Assembly (NCBI GenBank): GCA_016125335.1
Contig: WGLY01000006.1
Location: 64,001-128,000 of the forward strand
From: Frankiales bacterium
GTDB taxonomy: Bacteria > Actinomycetota > Actinomycetes > S36-B12 > CAIYMF01
Length of the DNA: 64,000 bases
Direction of reading: 5' to 3'
Under the pieces are notes generated by a model, which was not told the origin of the DNA, did no database searches, and saw nothing but the letters and a program-made list of their open reading frames with translations. The position numbers and the translations under genes are program-made. Positions 40,586 through 50,492 of the stretch are shown one piece after another. Each line of letters begins with the position of its first letter. Positions within the stretch are counted from its first letter, which is position 1.

Positions 40586-41769
40586 GCGAGGGTCGGGTCC
40601 TTGAGGCTCACGGTGAGCGCCTCGAACGCCAGCAGCGGCGCGACGTTGGCCTCGAGCAGGTGGCGGGTGCGCTCGAGGGCGTCGACGCGGCGCAGCGTGT
40701 CCTCGGCGGAGCCCTCGGCGGCCAGGCGCTGCAGCTGCGGGCGCATCTCGTCGTTGACGAGGTCCGACGCCGCGCCCAGCTGGAGCACGAGCACGTCGCG
40801 GTAGAACGCCTGGAGGTCGACCAGGGCGCGGTCGAGCTGGTCGCGCGTGACCCGCCGCCGGCGCCGCTTCTGCCGGTCCTCGAGCTCCTTCACCGCCCCC
40901 TTGGCCCGCCGCTCCACCGTGCCGATGCCGCGCCCCTCGGCGCCTTCGCCGTACGCCGCCCGCAGCGCCGCCATCTCGCGCGCGTCGAGCGGGTCGCACA
41001 ATGCGGCGACGTCGTCGTTCACGGTGCCGACCAGGTCGGCTGCCAGCGCCAGGCACGACCCGAGGTCCTGCACGAGCGAGGGGATGCGCAGCACGTCCTG
41101 GCGCCGCAGGCGCGAGGCCTCGTCGGTGGCCAGCGCCCGCGCGCGCCCGATGTGGCCCTGCGCCGCCCGGGCCGCGAACGAGGCCATCGCCGGCTCGACG
41201 CCGAGCGCGCGCACGAGCACCTGCGCGACCTCCGCCGTGGTGGGGGTCGCGAGCACCAGGTGGCGGCAGCGCGAGCGGATCGTGGGCAGCACGTCCTCGG
41301 TGCTCGGCGCGCAGAGGATCCACACCGTGCCCGGCGTGGGCTCCTCGATGCTCTTGAGCAGGGCGTTGGCGCTCTCGGCGTTGAGCCGGTCGGCGTCCTC
41401 GAGCACGAACACGTGCCAGGGGGCGCGCGTGGGCGAGAGCGCCGAGCGGCGCACCAGCTCGCGGGTCTCCTGCACCGTGTAGGTGACCGACTCGGGGACG
41501 ACGTGCTCGACGTCGGCATGCGCGGAGTGGCGGACGGCGCTGCACTCGTCGCAGTGCCCGCAGCCGCCCTCGGGGCACACCAGCGCCGCCGCGAAGGCCA
41601 GCGCCGCCGTGCTGCGGCCGCTGCCGGGCGGCCCGGTGATCAACCAGGCGTGGGTCATCGCGCTCGACTGGAGCCCCGCACGCGCCTGCGGAGCCTCGGC
41701 CGCGGCGGCACGCAGCTGCGCGACCGCGTGCTCCTGGCCGACGAGGTCGGCGAAGACGTCGTCGCTCAC
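40582..41769 (-). CDS. holB: DNA polymerase III subunit delta-prime (HolB)
   Basis: This 395-residue clamp-loader AAA+ protein has P-loop-like GPPGSGRSTAA and a zinc cluster CPEGGCGHCDEC. SAARK/SRC is seen in IRSRCRHL, with LNAESANALLKSIEEP the conserved delta-prime sensor region. The Lys of the P-loop is replaced by Arg, normal for the non-ATPase delta-prime subunit. The GTG at 41769 overlaps the tmk stop (GTGA), the usual actinobacterial arrangement. Confidence 0.93.
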   Translation of the reverse strand: MSDDVFADLVGQEHAVAQLRAAAAEAPQARAGLQSSAMTHAWLITGPPGSGRSTAALAFAAALVCPEGGCGHCDECSAVRHSAHADVEHVVPESVTYTVQETRELVRRSALSPTRAPWHVFVLEDADRLNAESANALLKSIEEPTPGTVWILCAPSTEDVLPTIRSRCRHLVLATPTTAEVAQVLVRALGVEPAMASFAARAAQGHIGRARALATDEASRLRRQDVLRIPSLVQDLGSCLALAADLVGTVNDDVAALCDPLDAREMAALRAAYGEGAEGRGIGTVERRAKGAVKELEDRQKRRRRRVTRDQLDRALVDLQAFYRDVLVLQLGAASDLVNDEMRPQLQRLAAEGSAEDTLRRVDALERTRHLLEANVAPLLAFEALTVSLKDPTLA

Positions 41770-42404
41770 GGCGCCGTCCCGCGGTCGGCGAGCAGCTTCT
41801 CGACGCGCGCGAGCACTGCGGCGGCGATCTCCTCGCGCCCGCCCGAGGCCGGCACGACGAGGTAGCGACCCGGGTCGGCGGCCGCGAGGTCGCGGAAGGC
41901 CTGGACCGCGACGGCGTGGAACGACTCCGGCTCGCCCTCGAGGCGGTTGGGGTCGGCCACGCGGGCGAGCCCGGCGCCGGCCTCGACGTCGAGGACGACG
42001 GTGAGGTCCGGCAGCAGTCCGCCGGTGGCCCAGAGGTTGAGCTCGGCCACGACGTCGCGCCCGAGGCCCCGGGCCACCCCCTGGTAGGCGACGGAGGAGT
42101 CGAGGTAGCGGTCGGTCACCACGACGGCGCCGCGCTCGAGCGCCGGCCGCACGAGCCGAGCGACGTGCTCGGCCCGCGACGCGGCGTAGAGCAGCGCCTC
42201 CGCGCGCGAATCGAGGCCCTCGTGCTCGGGCGTGAGGACGACGTGGCGCATCGCCTCGGCGGCCGGGGTCCCGCCCGGCTCACGGGTGAGCACCACCTCG
42301 TGGCCGGCGGCCCTGAGGGCGTCGGCGAGCAGCCGTGCCTGGGTGGACTTGCCCGCGCCGTCGCCGCCCTCGAACGCGACGAGGACTCCGGGGTGGGCGT
42401 TCAC
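41766..42404 (-). CDS. tmk: Thymidylate kinase
   Basis: This 212-residue enzyme phosphorylates dTMP to dTDP. P-loop FEGGDGAGKST lies near 11-21, LTREPGGT binds the nucleotide, and DRYLDSSVAYQG is the DR(Y/F) motif. The C-terminal lid is present. The GTG start is preceded by a 79-base spacer after the lipoprotein gene. It forms an operon with holB. Confidence 0.96.
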   Translation of the reverse strand: MNAHPGVLVAFEGGDGAGKSTQARLLADALRAAGHEVVLTREPGGTPAAEAMRHVVLTPEHEGLDSRAEALLYAASRAEHVARLVRPALERGAVVVTDRYLDSSVAYQGVARGLGRDVVAELNLWATGGLLPDLTVVLDVEAGAGLARVADPNRLEGEPESFHAVAVQAFRDLAAADPGRYLVVPASGGREEIAAAVLARVEKLLADRGTAP

Positions 42405-42483
42405 GCGACGACCCTACGACGCCGCGCCCACGGGGGCGGCGTCGTCGCGCGCGGGACGGACGCGACCCGCCCGCCGACCCGGG

Positions 42484-43146
42484 TCACGCGGCCTTGAGGT
42501 AGGCGGCGGCGAGCCAGCGGGCGTCGCTGAGGCTGCCCGCGAACACCAGCACGAGATCGGTGCCGCGCATCCACGCCACGGCGCCCACAGAGCTGCCCCG
42601 GGCCCGGTCGACCTGCCACACGTGCTGCGAGCCGACGGTGGCGGCGGTGGGCTCCGCCTGCGCGAAGTCCGCCATCACCTGGTGCACCACGGCGTCGGAC
42701 CCGGTCCGGTCCGGCACCTGGCGGAACCGGATGAACTCGACGCCGCCGACCACCCGGCCCTGGTACTCGACCGACCGCAGGATCAGCCCCTCGAGGTACT
42801 TGTCCGGCTCGCTGCCGGGACCGGCTGCCGCGAGGAACTTCGCCAGCGTCTCGGCGTCCGAGCCGCCCTCGCGGCGGTAGACCACGCCGGGGATCCGCGC
42901 GAGGACGGACTGCGGCAGGACCACCGGCGGCGGGAAGGTCGGGGCCGAGGCGGAGGCCGGCGACGCCGGGGCGGAAGAGACCGGCGACGCGGAGGACGTC
43001 GAGGCGGCGGCGGACGAGCTGGCCGCGGCCGGCTGCCCGCTCCCGGTGGCGACGACCGGTGCCGGCGACGACGAGGCGCAGCCGGTGAGCAGCGTCAGCA
43101 GGAGGGCAGCCGACAGCACGGCTCCGGTCGTCCGTGGCATCGCCAT
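42484..43146 (-). CDS. Lipoprotein of unknown function
   Basis: This 220-residue lipoprotein has signal peptide AVLSAALLLTLLTGCASS with lipobox LTGC and Cys23. A long Ser/Ala/Pro linker (about 24-75) is followed by a folded domain with VEYQGRVVGGVEFIRFRQVP and SDARWLAAAYLKAA. No enzymatic motif is seen. It lies between topA and tmk on the same strand and is probably an envelope protein; the family is not recognised. Confidence 0.8.
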   Translation of the reverse strand: MAMPRTTGAVLSAALLLTLLTGCASSSPAPVVATGSGQPAAASSSAAASTSSASPVSSAPASPASASAPTFPPPVVLPQSVLARIPGVVYRREGGSDAETLAKFLAAAGPGSEPDKYLEGLILRSVEYQGRVVGGVEFIRFRQVPDRTGSDAVVHQVMADFAQAEPTAATVGSQHVWQVDRARGSSVGAVAWMRGTDLVLVFAGSLSDARWLAAAYLKAA

Positions 43147-43171
43147 CTCGCTCCCCCGTGTGCCGCGGCCG

Positions 43172-45955
43172 CTAGGACCCGGACGAGGACGGGTCGCCGG
43201 ACTCGGCGGTCATGGTGGCGGCGCCCGTGGGCTTGCTCGCCGCCTTCTTCGCCGGCGCCTTCTTCGCGGCCTTCTTCGCGGGGGCCTTCTTCGTGGTCCG
43301 CTTCGCGGCGGTCTTGCCCGCCGCGCGCTTCTTCGGCGCCGGCTCCTTGGCCCGGCGCTCGGCCAGCAGGTCCGACGCCCGCTCGATGGAGATGGTCTCG
43401 GGGTCGTCGGCCCGGCGCAGCGAGGCGTTGGTCTCGCCGTCGGTCACGTAAGGCCCGAACCGGCCCTCCTTGAGCTGCACCTCACGGCCGGTGGACGGGT
43501 CGACGCCGACCACCACGCCGGGCTTGGGCGCGGCCTGCCCGCGGCGCTGCTTGGGCTGGGCGAACAGGGCCAGCGCCTCGTCGAGCGTCACGGTGAAGAT
43601 CGCGTCCTCGCTCGGCAGCGAGCGGGAGTCCTTGTCCTTGGTCAGGTACGGGCCGTAGCGGCCGTTCTGCGCCGTGATCACCACGCCGTCGGCCGGGTCG
43701 ACGCCGACCTCGCGCGGCAGCGACAGCAGCCGCAGCGCCGTGGCGAGGTCGATGGTGTCGATCGCCATGTCCGAGAACAGCGACGCGGTGCGCGGCTTCG
43801 CCGACTTCGGCGCACCCTCGGGCAGCACCTCGGTGACGTAGGGGCCGTAGCGGCCGGTCTTCGCCACCACCTCGAGGCCGGTGTCCGGGTCGACGCCGAG
43901 CGGGTGGTCGCCCGACGGCGCGGAGAGCAGCTCGTCGGCCTTCTCGGCGGTGAGCTCGTCGGGCGCGAGGTCGGCGGGCACGTTGGCGCGGTGGTCGCCG
44001 CGCTCGACGTAGGCGCCGTAGCGGCCCACGCGCAGCACGGCGTCCGACCCCTCGATGGGGAACGAGGAGATCTGCCGGGCGTCGATCTCGCCGAGGTCGT
44101 TGACCAGCGGGTGCAGCCCGGCGAAGTCGCGCTCGGGGTCGCCGCGGTAGAAGCGGTCGAGCACGCCGACACGGTCGAGCTGCCCCGACGCGACGGTGTC
44201 GAGCACCTCCTCGAGCCGCGCGGTGAAGTCGTAGTCGACCAGCGTGCTGAAGTGCTCCTCCATGAGGCGCACCACCGCGAACGCCAGGAACGAGGGCACC
44301 AGGGCGCTGCCGCGCTTCACGACGTAGCCGCGGTCGACGATCGTGCCCATGATCGAGGCGTAGGTGGAGGGCCGGCCGATGCCGCGCTCCTCCAGCGCCT
44401 TCACCAGCGAGGCCTCGGTGTAGCGGGCCGGCGGGTTGGTGGCGTGGCCCTCCGGGTCGAGGCGCACGGCGGTGACGGTGTCGCCCACCGCGAGCGGCGG
44501 CAGCCGGCGCTCGGCGTCGTCGCCGCGGTCGGCGTCGTCGTCGACGGACTCCTCGTAGGCCGCGAGGAACCCGCGGAAGGTGATGACCGTGCCGCTGACG
44601 GAGAACTCGGCGTCGCGGCCGTCGCGGGCCACGGCACCGAGCCGGATGGTGGCCGTCATGCCGCGGGCGTCGGCCATCTGCGAGGCGACCGTGCGCTTCC
44701 AGATGAGGTCGTAGAGGGCGAAGTCGTCGCCGCGCAGCTCGCCGGCGACCTCGGCCGGCGTGCGGAAGCGATCGCCCGCGGGGCGCACGGCCTCGTGCGC
44801 CTCCTGCGCGTTCTTCACCTTGCGGTCGTAGCGGCGCGGCACCTCGGCGACGTGGTCGCTGCCGTAGAGCTGCGCGGCCTGCGCCCGGGCGGCGGAGACG
44901 GCCGACTCCGACAGCGTGGTGGAGTCGGTGCGCATGTAGGTGATGAAGCCGCGCTCGTAGAGGCCCTGCGCCACGCGCATCGTGCGCTGCGCGCCCCAGC
45001 GCAGCTTGCGGCTGGCCTCCTGCTGGAGCGTGGAGGTCATGAACGGCGCCGCCGGCGAGCGGCGGTAGGGCTTGTCCTCGACCGAGCGGACCGTGAACGG
45101 GATGTCGGCCAGCGACGCGGCGAGCGAGGTGGCCGACTCCTCCGTGAGGTGCGCGGCGTCGGCCCTCTGGAGGGTGCCGCGGTCGTCGAAGTCCTTGCCG
45201 GTGGCGACGCGGCGTCCGTCGACGGCGACGAGCCGCGCGTTGAACGCACCCGGGTCGAACAGGCCCTCGATGTCCCAATAGGACGCGCTGCGGAACGCGA
45301 TGCGCTCGCGCTCCCGGTCGACGACCAGACGCGTGGCCACCGACTGCACCCGGCCCGCGGACAGGCCGGTCATGACCTTCTTCCACAGCACCGGCGAGAC
45401 CTCGTAGCCGTAGAGCCGGTCGAGGATGCGCCGGGTCTCCTGCGCGTCGACGAGGTCCTGGTCGAGGTCGCGGGTCTCGTTGACCGCGCGCTGGATCGCG
45501 TCCTTGGTGATCTCGTGGAACACCATGCGCCGCACGGGCACCTTGGGCGAGAGCACCTCGAGCAGGTGCCACGCGATGGCCTCGCCCTCGCGGTCCTCGT
45601 CCGTGGCGAGCAGCAGGGTGTCGGACTCCGCGAGCTTCTTCTTCAGCTCGGCGACCTTGGTCTTCTTGTCGGCGTCGACGACGTAGAGCGCCGAGTAGCC
45701 GTTGTCGACGTCGACGCCGAGCCGCGACCAGGACGCGCCCTTGTACTTGGGCGGGATGTCGGCCGCGCGCTTGGGCAGGTCGCGGATGTGGCCCACCGAC
45801 GCCTCGACCTCGTAGCCGGGGCCGAGGTAGCCCTGGATGGTCTTCGCCTTCGCGGGCGACTCGACGATCACGAGCGTGCGACCGCCCGCGGCGCTGCCGT
45901 TCGTGGCAGCGCCGCCCTCGCCGTCGGCGGCGGTGGCCTTGGCCTTCGCGGGCAC
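43172..45955 (-). CDS. topA: DNA topoisomerase I
   Basis: This 927-residue type IA topoisomerase relaxes negative supercoils. The TOPRIM domain begins LVIVESPAKAKTIQGYLG near 28-45 and has ATDEDREGEAIAWH. The DNA-cleaving Tyr340 sits in FITYMRTDST. Four-fold GRYGPYVT-like repeats follow in the C-terminal half. The tail is Lys/Ala-rich (AKKAPAKKA-type), as in other actinobacterial TopA proteins that lack zinc fingers. The GTG at 45955 has AGGAGAAGC upstream. Confidence 0.96.
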   Translation of the reverse strand: MPAKAKATAADGEGGAATNGSAAGGRTLVIVESPAKAKTIQGYLGPGYEVEASVGHIRDLPKRAADIPPKYKGASWSRLGVDVDNGYSALYVVDADKKTKVAELKKKLAESDTLLLATDEDREGEAIAWHLLEVLSPKVPVRRMVFHEITKDAIQRAVNETRDLDQDLVDAQETRRILDRLYGYEVSPVLWKKVMTGLSAGRVQSVATRLVVDRERERIAFRSASYWDIEGLFDPGAFNARLVAVDGRRVATGKDFDDRGTLQRADAAHLTEESATSLAASLADIPFTVRSVEDKPYRRSPAAPFMTSTLQQEASRKLRWGAQRTMRVAQGLYERGFITYMRTDSTTLSESAVSAARAQAAQLYGSDHVAEVPRRYDRKVKNAQEAHEAVRPAGDRFRTPAEVAGELRGDDFALYDLIWKRTVASQMADARGMTATIRLGAVARDGRDAEFSVSGTVITFRGFLAAYEESVDDDADRGDDAERRLPPLAVGDTVTAVRLDPEGHATNPPARYTEASLVKALEERGIGRPSTYASIMGTIVDRGYVVKRGSALVPSFLAFAVVRLMEEHFSTLVDYDFTARLEEVLDTVASGQLDRVGVLDRFYRGDPERDFAGLHPLVNDLGEIDARQISSFPIEGSDAVLRVGRYGAYVERGDHRANVPADLAPDELTAEKADELLSAPSGDHPLGVDPDTGLEVVAKTGRYGPYVTEVLPEGAPKSAKPRTASLFSDMAIDTIDLATALRLLSLPREVGVDPADGVVITAQNGRYGPYLTKDKDSRSLPSEDAIFTVTLDEALALFAQPKQRRGQAAPKPGVVVGVDPSTGREVQLKEGRFGPYVTDGETNASLRRADDPETISIERASDLLAERRAKEPAPKKRAAGKTAAKRTTKKAPAKKAAKKAPAKKAASKPTGAATMTAESGDPSSSGS

Positions 45956-46189
45956 GCTTCTCCTGTCGTCGTACGTCGTGGCGGTCCGGTCCGGCCGGCC
46001 CGGGCGGCGCCCGGCCGTCCGGGACACCGCGAGGACGGTGCCGGACGGGCGGAGTGTCACCACCGCACCCCGGCTCCTGTCAAACCCGGGCCCACGGTAC
46101 GGCGTGTCGCGCGGCGTCCGGTCACCGGTGTCCCCGCAGGTCAGGACGCCGGCTCCGGCGGCCCGGGCCCGGCTCCGGGCTGCGGACGC

Positions 46190-47680
46190 TCACCCGAGCA
46201 GCAGCAGGCCCTCCTCGACCAGGGCGCGGACGGTCGCGAGCGCCCCGGGCAGCACGTCGTCGGGGTCGAGGCCGTGCGCCGCCGCGGCCAGGTCGACCGC
46301 CTCGGTGAGCGGGGTGCGCCCGTCGAAGGAGCGCACGAGGTGGCCGGTGACCTGGTCGGCCAGGGCGTCGGGGCGCCAGCCGTCGGCGCGGCCGAGCACC
46401 GTGGGCATCGGCACCAGGCGGCCGTCGGCGTCGGCCCGGTCCTCCTCGCGCAGCACGAGCCCGGGGGCCCGGCGCGGGCAGGCGTCCAGCAGGGCGAAGG
46501 CGTCGTAGGACGACCAGCCCGCCCGGGCGGCCACGAGGGCGGCGACCTCGTCGCCCCGCGGCAGCCGCGGCGCCGACGACACGTCCTCCACCCGCGGGCC
46601 GGTGACGCCGTGGGTGCCGCCGCGGTGCAGCACCACCCACCCGAACCCCACGCCCTCGGCGTCCATGTCGCGGAACGCGTCGAGCCACTCGCCGTAGCGG
46701 CGGTCGTGCTCGGCGTCCGCGGCGCCGCCGGCGTCGCGCAGCCACAGGCCGACGTACTCGGCCGGGTCCTGCACCTCGCGCTGGGCCACCCAGGCGTCGC
46801 AGCCGGTGCCGGCCACCCACCCGGCCACGCGCTCGCGCCAGTCCTCGCCGCGCACGTGCAGCCAGTTCGCCAGCACCACCGCGGTGCCGCCCTCGGCCAG
46901 GCGCGCCGGCGCCTGCTGCACCAGCAGGCGGCCGAGGTCGTCGGCGTGCATCCCGCCGTCGCGGTAGGTGTAGCGCAGCCCCGGGGAGATGACGAAGGGC
47001 GGGTTGCTCACCACGAGGTCGAAGGTCTCGGACCCGACCGGCTCGAACAGCGAGCCCTCGCGCAGGTCCCACTCCTGGCCCGACAGCGCCGCGGTCACGG
47101 CGGCCAGCCGCAGGGCGCGGCGGTTGCGGTCGGTGGCCACCACCTCGCCGGCGTGCCGGCCGAGGTGCAGCGCCTGCACGCCGCAGCCGGTGCCGAGGTC
47201 GAGCGCACGGCCCACCGACCCGCGGGGCGTGATGCGCGCGAGGGTCAGCGACGCGCCGCCGACGCCGAGCACGTGGTCGGCCGCGACCTCGTTCTCTCCG
47301 CGGCCGGCGGAGTCCGGGCCGTGGTCGCTCACGACGTACCAGTCGGTGTCGGGCTCCCCGTAGGGCCGCACGTCCACCAGCGCGCGCACCTCGCCGGCGC
47401 CGCCGACGAGGCCGAGCGCGACGAGGTCGTCCACGGGCAGCCGGCGCACGGCCTCGTCGCGCGGCAGCAGCTCGCCGAGCACGAACAGCCGCACCAGCGC
47501 GGCCGTGGCGTCGTGCCGGTCGGCCAGCGCCCGGCGGGCCGGCACGGGCTCGCCCCGGCCCAGCGCGGCGTACGCCGAGGCGCCCAGCGCGGACAGCACG
47601 CCGTCCGCGGTGAACCCGGCGTCGAGGAGCACCTCGCGCACCCGTGCGGCCGCGCCGCGGTCGACGCCGTCCCCGCTCAT
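46190..47680 (-). CDS. SAM-dependent methyltransferase, HemK/RsmC-like
   Basis: This 496-residue enzyme has an N-terminal helical domain (about 1-150) and a class I methyltransferase fold. DLGTGCGVQALHLGRHA near 168 is motif I and SNPPFVISPG is motif IV, which marks amide- or amine-N methylation. A C-terminal helical extension follows. The target may be a release factor, ribosomal protein or RNA; none is proven. Similar proteins sit near topA in other actinobacteria. It follows hppA across a strong terminator. Confidence 0.88.
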   Translation of the reverse strand: MSGDGVDRGAAARVREVLLDAGFTADGVLSALGASAYAALGRGEPVPARRALADRHDATAALVRLFVLGELLPRDEAVRRLPVDDLVALGLVGGAGEVRALVDVRPYGEPDTDWYVVSDHGPDSAGRGENEVAADHVLGVGGASLTLARITPRGSVGRALDLGTGCGVQALHLGRHAGEVVATDRNRRALRLAAVTAALSGQEWDLREGSLFEPVGSETFDLVVSNPPFVISPGLRYTYRDGGMHADDLGRLLVQQAPARLAEGGTAVVLANWLHVRGEDWRERVAGWVAGTGCDAWVAQREVQDPAEYVGLWLRDAGGAADAEHDRRYGEWLDAFRDMDAEGVGFGWVVLHRGGTHGVTGPRVEDVSSAPRLPRGDEVAALVAARAGWSSYDAFALLDACPRRAPGLVLREEDRADADGRLVPMPTVLGRADGWRPDALADQVTGHLVRSFDGRTPLTEAVDLAAAAHGLDPDDVLPGALATVRALVEEGLLLLG

Positions 47681-47729
47681 GCCTGCCTCCCCATCCGGGC
47701 CGTCACCCGATCATCGCCGAGCCCGGACG

Positions 47730-47767
47730 CCGATGCGGGCCCGGAGAGTGCTCCGGGCCCGCATCGG
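47730..47767 (-). terminator. Perfect 17-base-pair terminator hairpin after hppA
   Basis: CCGATGCGGGCCCGGAG (47730-47746) and CTCCGGGCCCGCATCGG (47751-47767) pair perfectly around AGTG. It lies 37 bases after the hppA stop. It has no U-tract but is very stable, as expected for actinobacterial terminators. Confidence 0.8.
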
Positions 47768-47803
47768 GTGTCGTGCTGGTGCGGGGAGTCCCCGCGGTGG
47801 CGC

Positions 47804-50224
47804 CTAGGCCTCGTCGTGCTCGCCCGGCGCCGGGTCGGCCGGCACGTGGTGGGCGACACCGGCCTCCGCCTCGGCCTCCTCGAGCGCCATCTCCGCGGCG
47901 GTGTCCTCGCCGACGGCGATCGGCCGGGCCTTGGCGATGACGACCGACGCCGCGACCACGAGGAACGCGGCGAGCGCGATGAGCACCGCGACCCACTGGT
48001 TGCCCGCGAGGTAGATGCTCACGACCGCGGGGGCGATGAGCAGCGCGACGAGGTTCATCACCTTGAGCAGCGGGTTGATCGCCGGGCCTGCGGTGTCCTT
48101 GAACGGGTCGCCGACGGTGTCGCCGATGACCGTGGCCGCGTGCGCCTCGGAGCCCTTGCCGCCGAAGTGCCCGTCCTCGACGAACTTCTTCGCGTTGTCC
48201 CAGGCGCCGCCGGAGTTGGCCAGGTAGACCGCCATGAGCACACCGGTGGCGATGGTGCCCGCGAGGTAGGCGCCGAGGGCGCCGACGCCGAGGCCGAACC
48301 CGACCGCGATGGGCATCAGCACGGCCAGCAGACCCGGCGTGATGAGCTCGCGCAGCGAGTCGCGGGTGACGATGTCGACGACCTTGCCGTACTCGGGCTT
48401 CTCGGTGAAGTCCATGATCCCGGGGTGCTCGCGGAACTGGCGACGCACCTCGAAGATGACCGCACCCGCCGCGCGGGAGACCGCGTTGATGGCCAGGCCC
48501 GAGAACATGAACACCACGGCCGCGCCGAGCATGAGCCCGACGAGGTTGCGCGGGTTCGCGACGTCGAGGACGGCGCTGTACTGCGCCTGGTCGACCGGGT
48601 CGGGCACCACGACGCTGCCCGGGTTGAGCAGGGCCGCCTTCGTCGCCGACACCACGGTGTCGCGGAAGGCGCCGAACAGCGCGGTGGCGGCGAGCACCGC
48701 CGTCGCGATCGCGATGCCCTTGGTGATCGCCTTGGTGGTGTTGCCGACGGCGTCGAGGTTGGTGAGCACCCGCGCGCCCTCGGGGCTGATGTCGCCGGAC
48801 ATCTCCGCGATGCCCTGCGCGTTGTCCGAGACCGGGCCGAAGGTGTCCATCGAGACGATGACGCCCACCGTGGTGAGCAGGCCGGTGCCGGCCAGCGCGA
48901 TCGCGAACAGCGCCATCACCACCGAGCCGCCGCCGAGCAGCGAGGCGGCGAACACCGCGGCGCCGATGAGCAGCGCGGAGTACACCGCCGACTCGAGACC
49001 CACCGAGATGCCGGACAGGATCACCGTGGCCGGGCCGGTGAGCGAGCTCTTGGCGACGTCGTCGACCGGCTTGCGGTTGGTCTCGGTGAAGTAGCCGGTG
49101 AGCTGCTGGATCGCGGCCGCGAGCACGATGCCGATGAGCACCGAGCCGATGGCGAGGATCCGCGGGTTGAAGGTGTCGATGTGCACCAGGCCGAGCGAGT
49201 CGCCCACGACGCCGTCGAGCTTGACGACGCGGTCGGGCAGGAGCAGGAAGGTCATCACCGCGACGAGCACGGCCGAGACGACGGCGGAGATGAAGAAGCC
49301 GCGGTTGATCGCCGACATGCCCGAGCGGTCGCCGCTGCGCGGCGAGACCGCGAAGATGCCGATCACCGCGGTGATGACGCCGATGGCCGGCACGAGCAGC
49401 GGGTAGACGAGGCCGAGGTTGCCGAAGCTGGCCTTGCCGAGGATGAGCGCCGCGACGAGCGTGACGGCGTAGGACTCGAACAGGTCGGCCGCCATGCCGG
49501 CGCAGTCGCCGACGTTGTCGCCCACGTTGTCGGCGATGGTGGCGGCGTTGCGCGGGTCGTCCTCGGGGATGCCCTGCTCGACCTTGCCGACGAGGTCGGC
49601 GCCGACGTCGGCCGCCTTGGTGAAGATGCCGCCGCCGACACGCATGAACATCGCGAGCAGCGCGGCACCGAAGCCGAAGCCCTCGAGCACCGTGGGCGCG
49701 TCCGCCTTGTAGATGAGCACCACGAGCACGGCACCGAGCAGGCCGAGGCCGACGGTGAACATGCCCGCGACGCCGCCGGTGCGGAACGCGATCCGCATCG
49801 CCGACTGCTCGCCGCCGTCCTCGTTGGCGGCCGCGGCCACGCGCACGTTGCCGCGCACGGCGAGCCACATGCCCATGTAGCCGGTGATGCCGGAGAACAC
49901 GGCGCCGACGAGGAAGAAGATCGAGCGGCCGATCTTCTCCGACGTGGTGTCCGCGGGCAGCGCGAACAGCAGGAAGAAGACGACGGCGGCGAAGATGGCC
50001 AGGGTGCGGAACTGGCGCGAGAGATAGGCAGCCGCACCCTCCTGCACGGCGGCGGCGATCGACCTCATGTTGTCGGTGCCCTCGCTGGCCGCGAGGACCT
50101 CGCGGGCGAGTGCCCATGCGACGGCGAGGGCGGCGACGGCGACCACACCCACGATGGCGACCAGGGTGTAGTTGCCGCCCGCAAGGGTGACCTCGCCCAG
50201 GGCGGCGCTCAACGACCGGGACAT
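47804..50224 (-). CDS. hppA: Membrane-bound proton-translocating pyrophosphatase
   Basis: This 806-residue protein has about 16 transmembrane segments. It hydrolyses pyrophosphate and pumps protons. DNVGDNVGDCAGMAADLFE and GDTVGDPFKDTAGPAINPLLK are the conserved acidic loops. The Lys in VGNTTKA at the potassium-specificity position marks the K+-independent, H+-pumping class. AAGGAGC lies just upstream of the ATG at 50224. The C-terminus is acidic and probably cytosolic. Confidence 0.96.
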   Translation of the reverse strand: MSRSLSAALGEVTLAGGNYTLVAIVGVVAVAALAVAWALAREVLAASEGTDNMRSIAAAVQEGAAAYLSRQFRTLAIFAAVVFFLLFALPADTTSEKIGRSIFFLVGAVFSGITGYMGMWLAVRGNVRVAAAANEDGGEQSAMRIAFRTGGVAGMFTVGLGLLGAVLVVLIYKADAPTVLEGFGFGAALLAMFMRVGGGIFTKAADVGADLVGKVEQGIPEDDPRNAATIADNVGDNVGDCAGMAADLFESYAVTLVAALILGKASFGNLGLVYPLLVPAIGVITAVIGIFAVSPRSGDRSGMSAINRGFFISAVVSAVLVAVMTFLLLPDRVVKLDGVVGDSLGLVHIDTFNPRILAIGSVLIGIVLAAAIQQLTGYFTETNRKPVDDVAKSSLTGPATVILSGISVGLESAVYSALLIGAAVFAASLLGGGSVVMALFAIALAGTGLLTTVGVIVSMDTFGPVSDNAQGIAEMSGDISPEGARVLTNLDAVGNTTKAITKGIAIATAVLAATALFGAFRDTVVSATKAALLNPGSVVVPDPVDQAQYSAVLDVANPRNLVGLMLGAAVVFMFSGLAINAVSRAAGAVIFEVRRQFREHPGIMDFTEKPEYGKVVDIVTRDSLRELITPGLLAVLMPIAVGFGLGVGALGAYLAGTIATGVLMAVYLANSGGAWDNAKKFVEDGHFGGKGSEAHAATVIGDTVGDPFKDTAGPAINPLLKVMNLVALLIAPAVVSIYLAGNQWVAVLIALAAFLVVAASVVIAKARPIAVGEDTAAEMALEEAEAEAGVAHHVPADPAPGEHDEA

Positions 50225-50409
50225 CCATGCTCCTTGCGTACGGAAGGGGGTCCGCCGCGACGACACACGGATCCGGACCCTCGAGTGCGCCGGAGTCTAC
50301 GCAGGGATGTGACCTGGACCACCGCCGCACCCCCGGCGACCGGTGCGGGATCGGTCACACCCGCCGGCCCGCGAGCCCGTGCAACCGCTGTCATCCGAAC
50401 CCTGCGCCC

Positions 50410-50485
50410 GACCCCGTCGTCGTTACTGCCCGGATGACCGGAGCCGGCGCCGGTTTCCGCGCATTGCGGCAGTAACGACGGGGTC
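50410..50485. repeat. Long inverted repeat / cruciform after the rsbW-like gene
   Basis: The left arm spans 50410-50430 and the right arm 50468-50485. They are complementary apart from a three-base insertion in the left arm; the shared core includes GGCAGTAACGACG on the right. A second GACCGG/CCGGT stem sits in the loop. It starts 8 bases after the rsbW-like stop on the minus strand, so it probably terminates that operon. Confidence 0.7.
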
Positions 50486-50492
50486 GGTCGGG

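Noticed and set aside
33191-50437. Very long open frames, for example across 33191-36211 ahead of icmF, antisense to icmF (36074-39790) and antisense to 43046-50437
   Set aside because: They lie opposite or upstream of genes with clear families, have low-complexity Arg/Gly/Ala/His-rich translations and no ribosome-binding sites. They are what very high GC content produces by chance.
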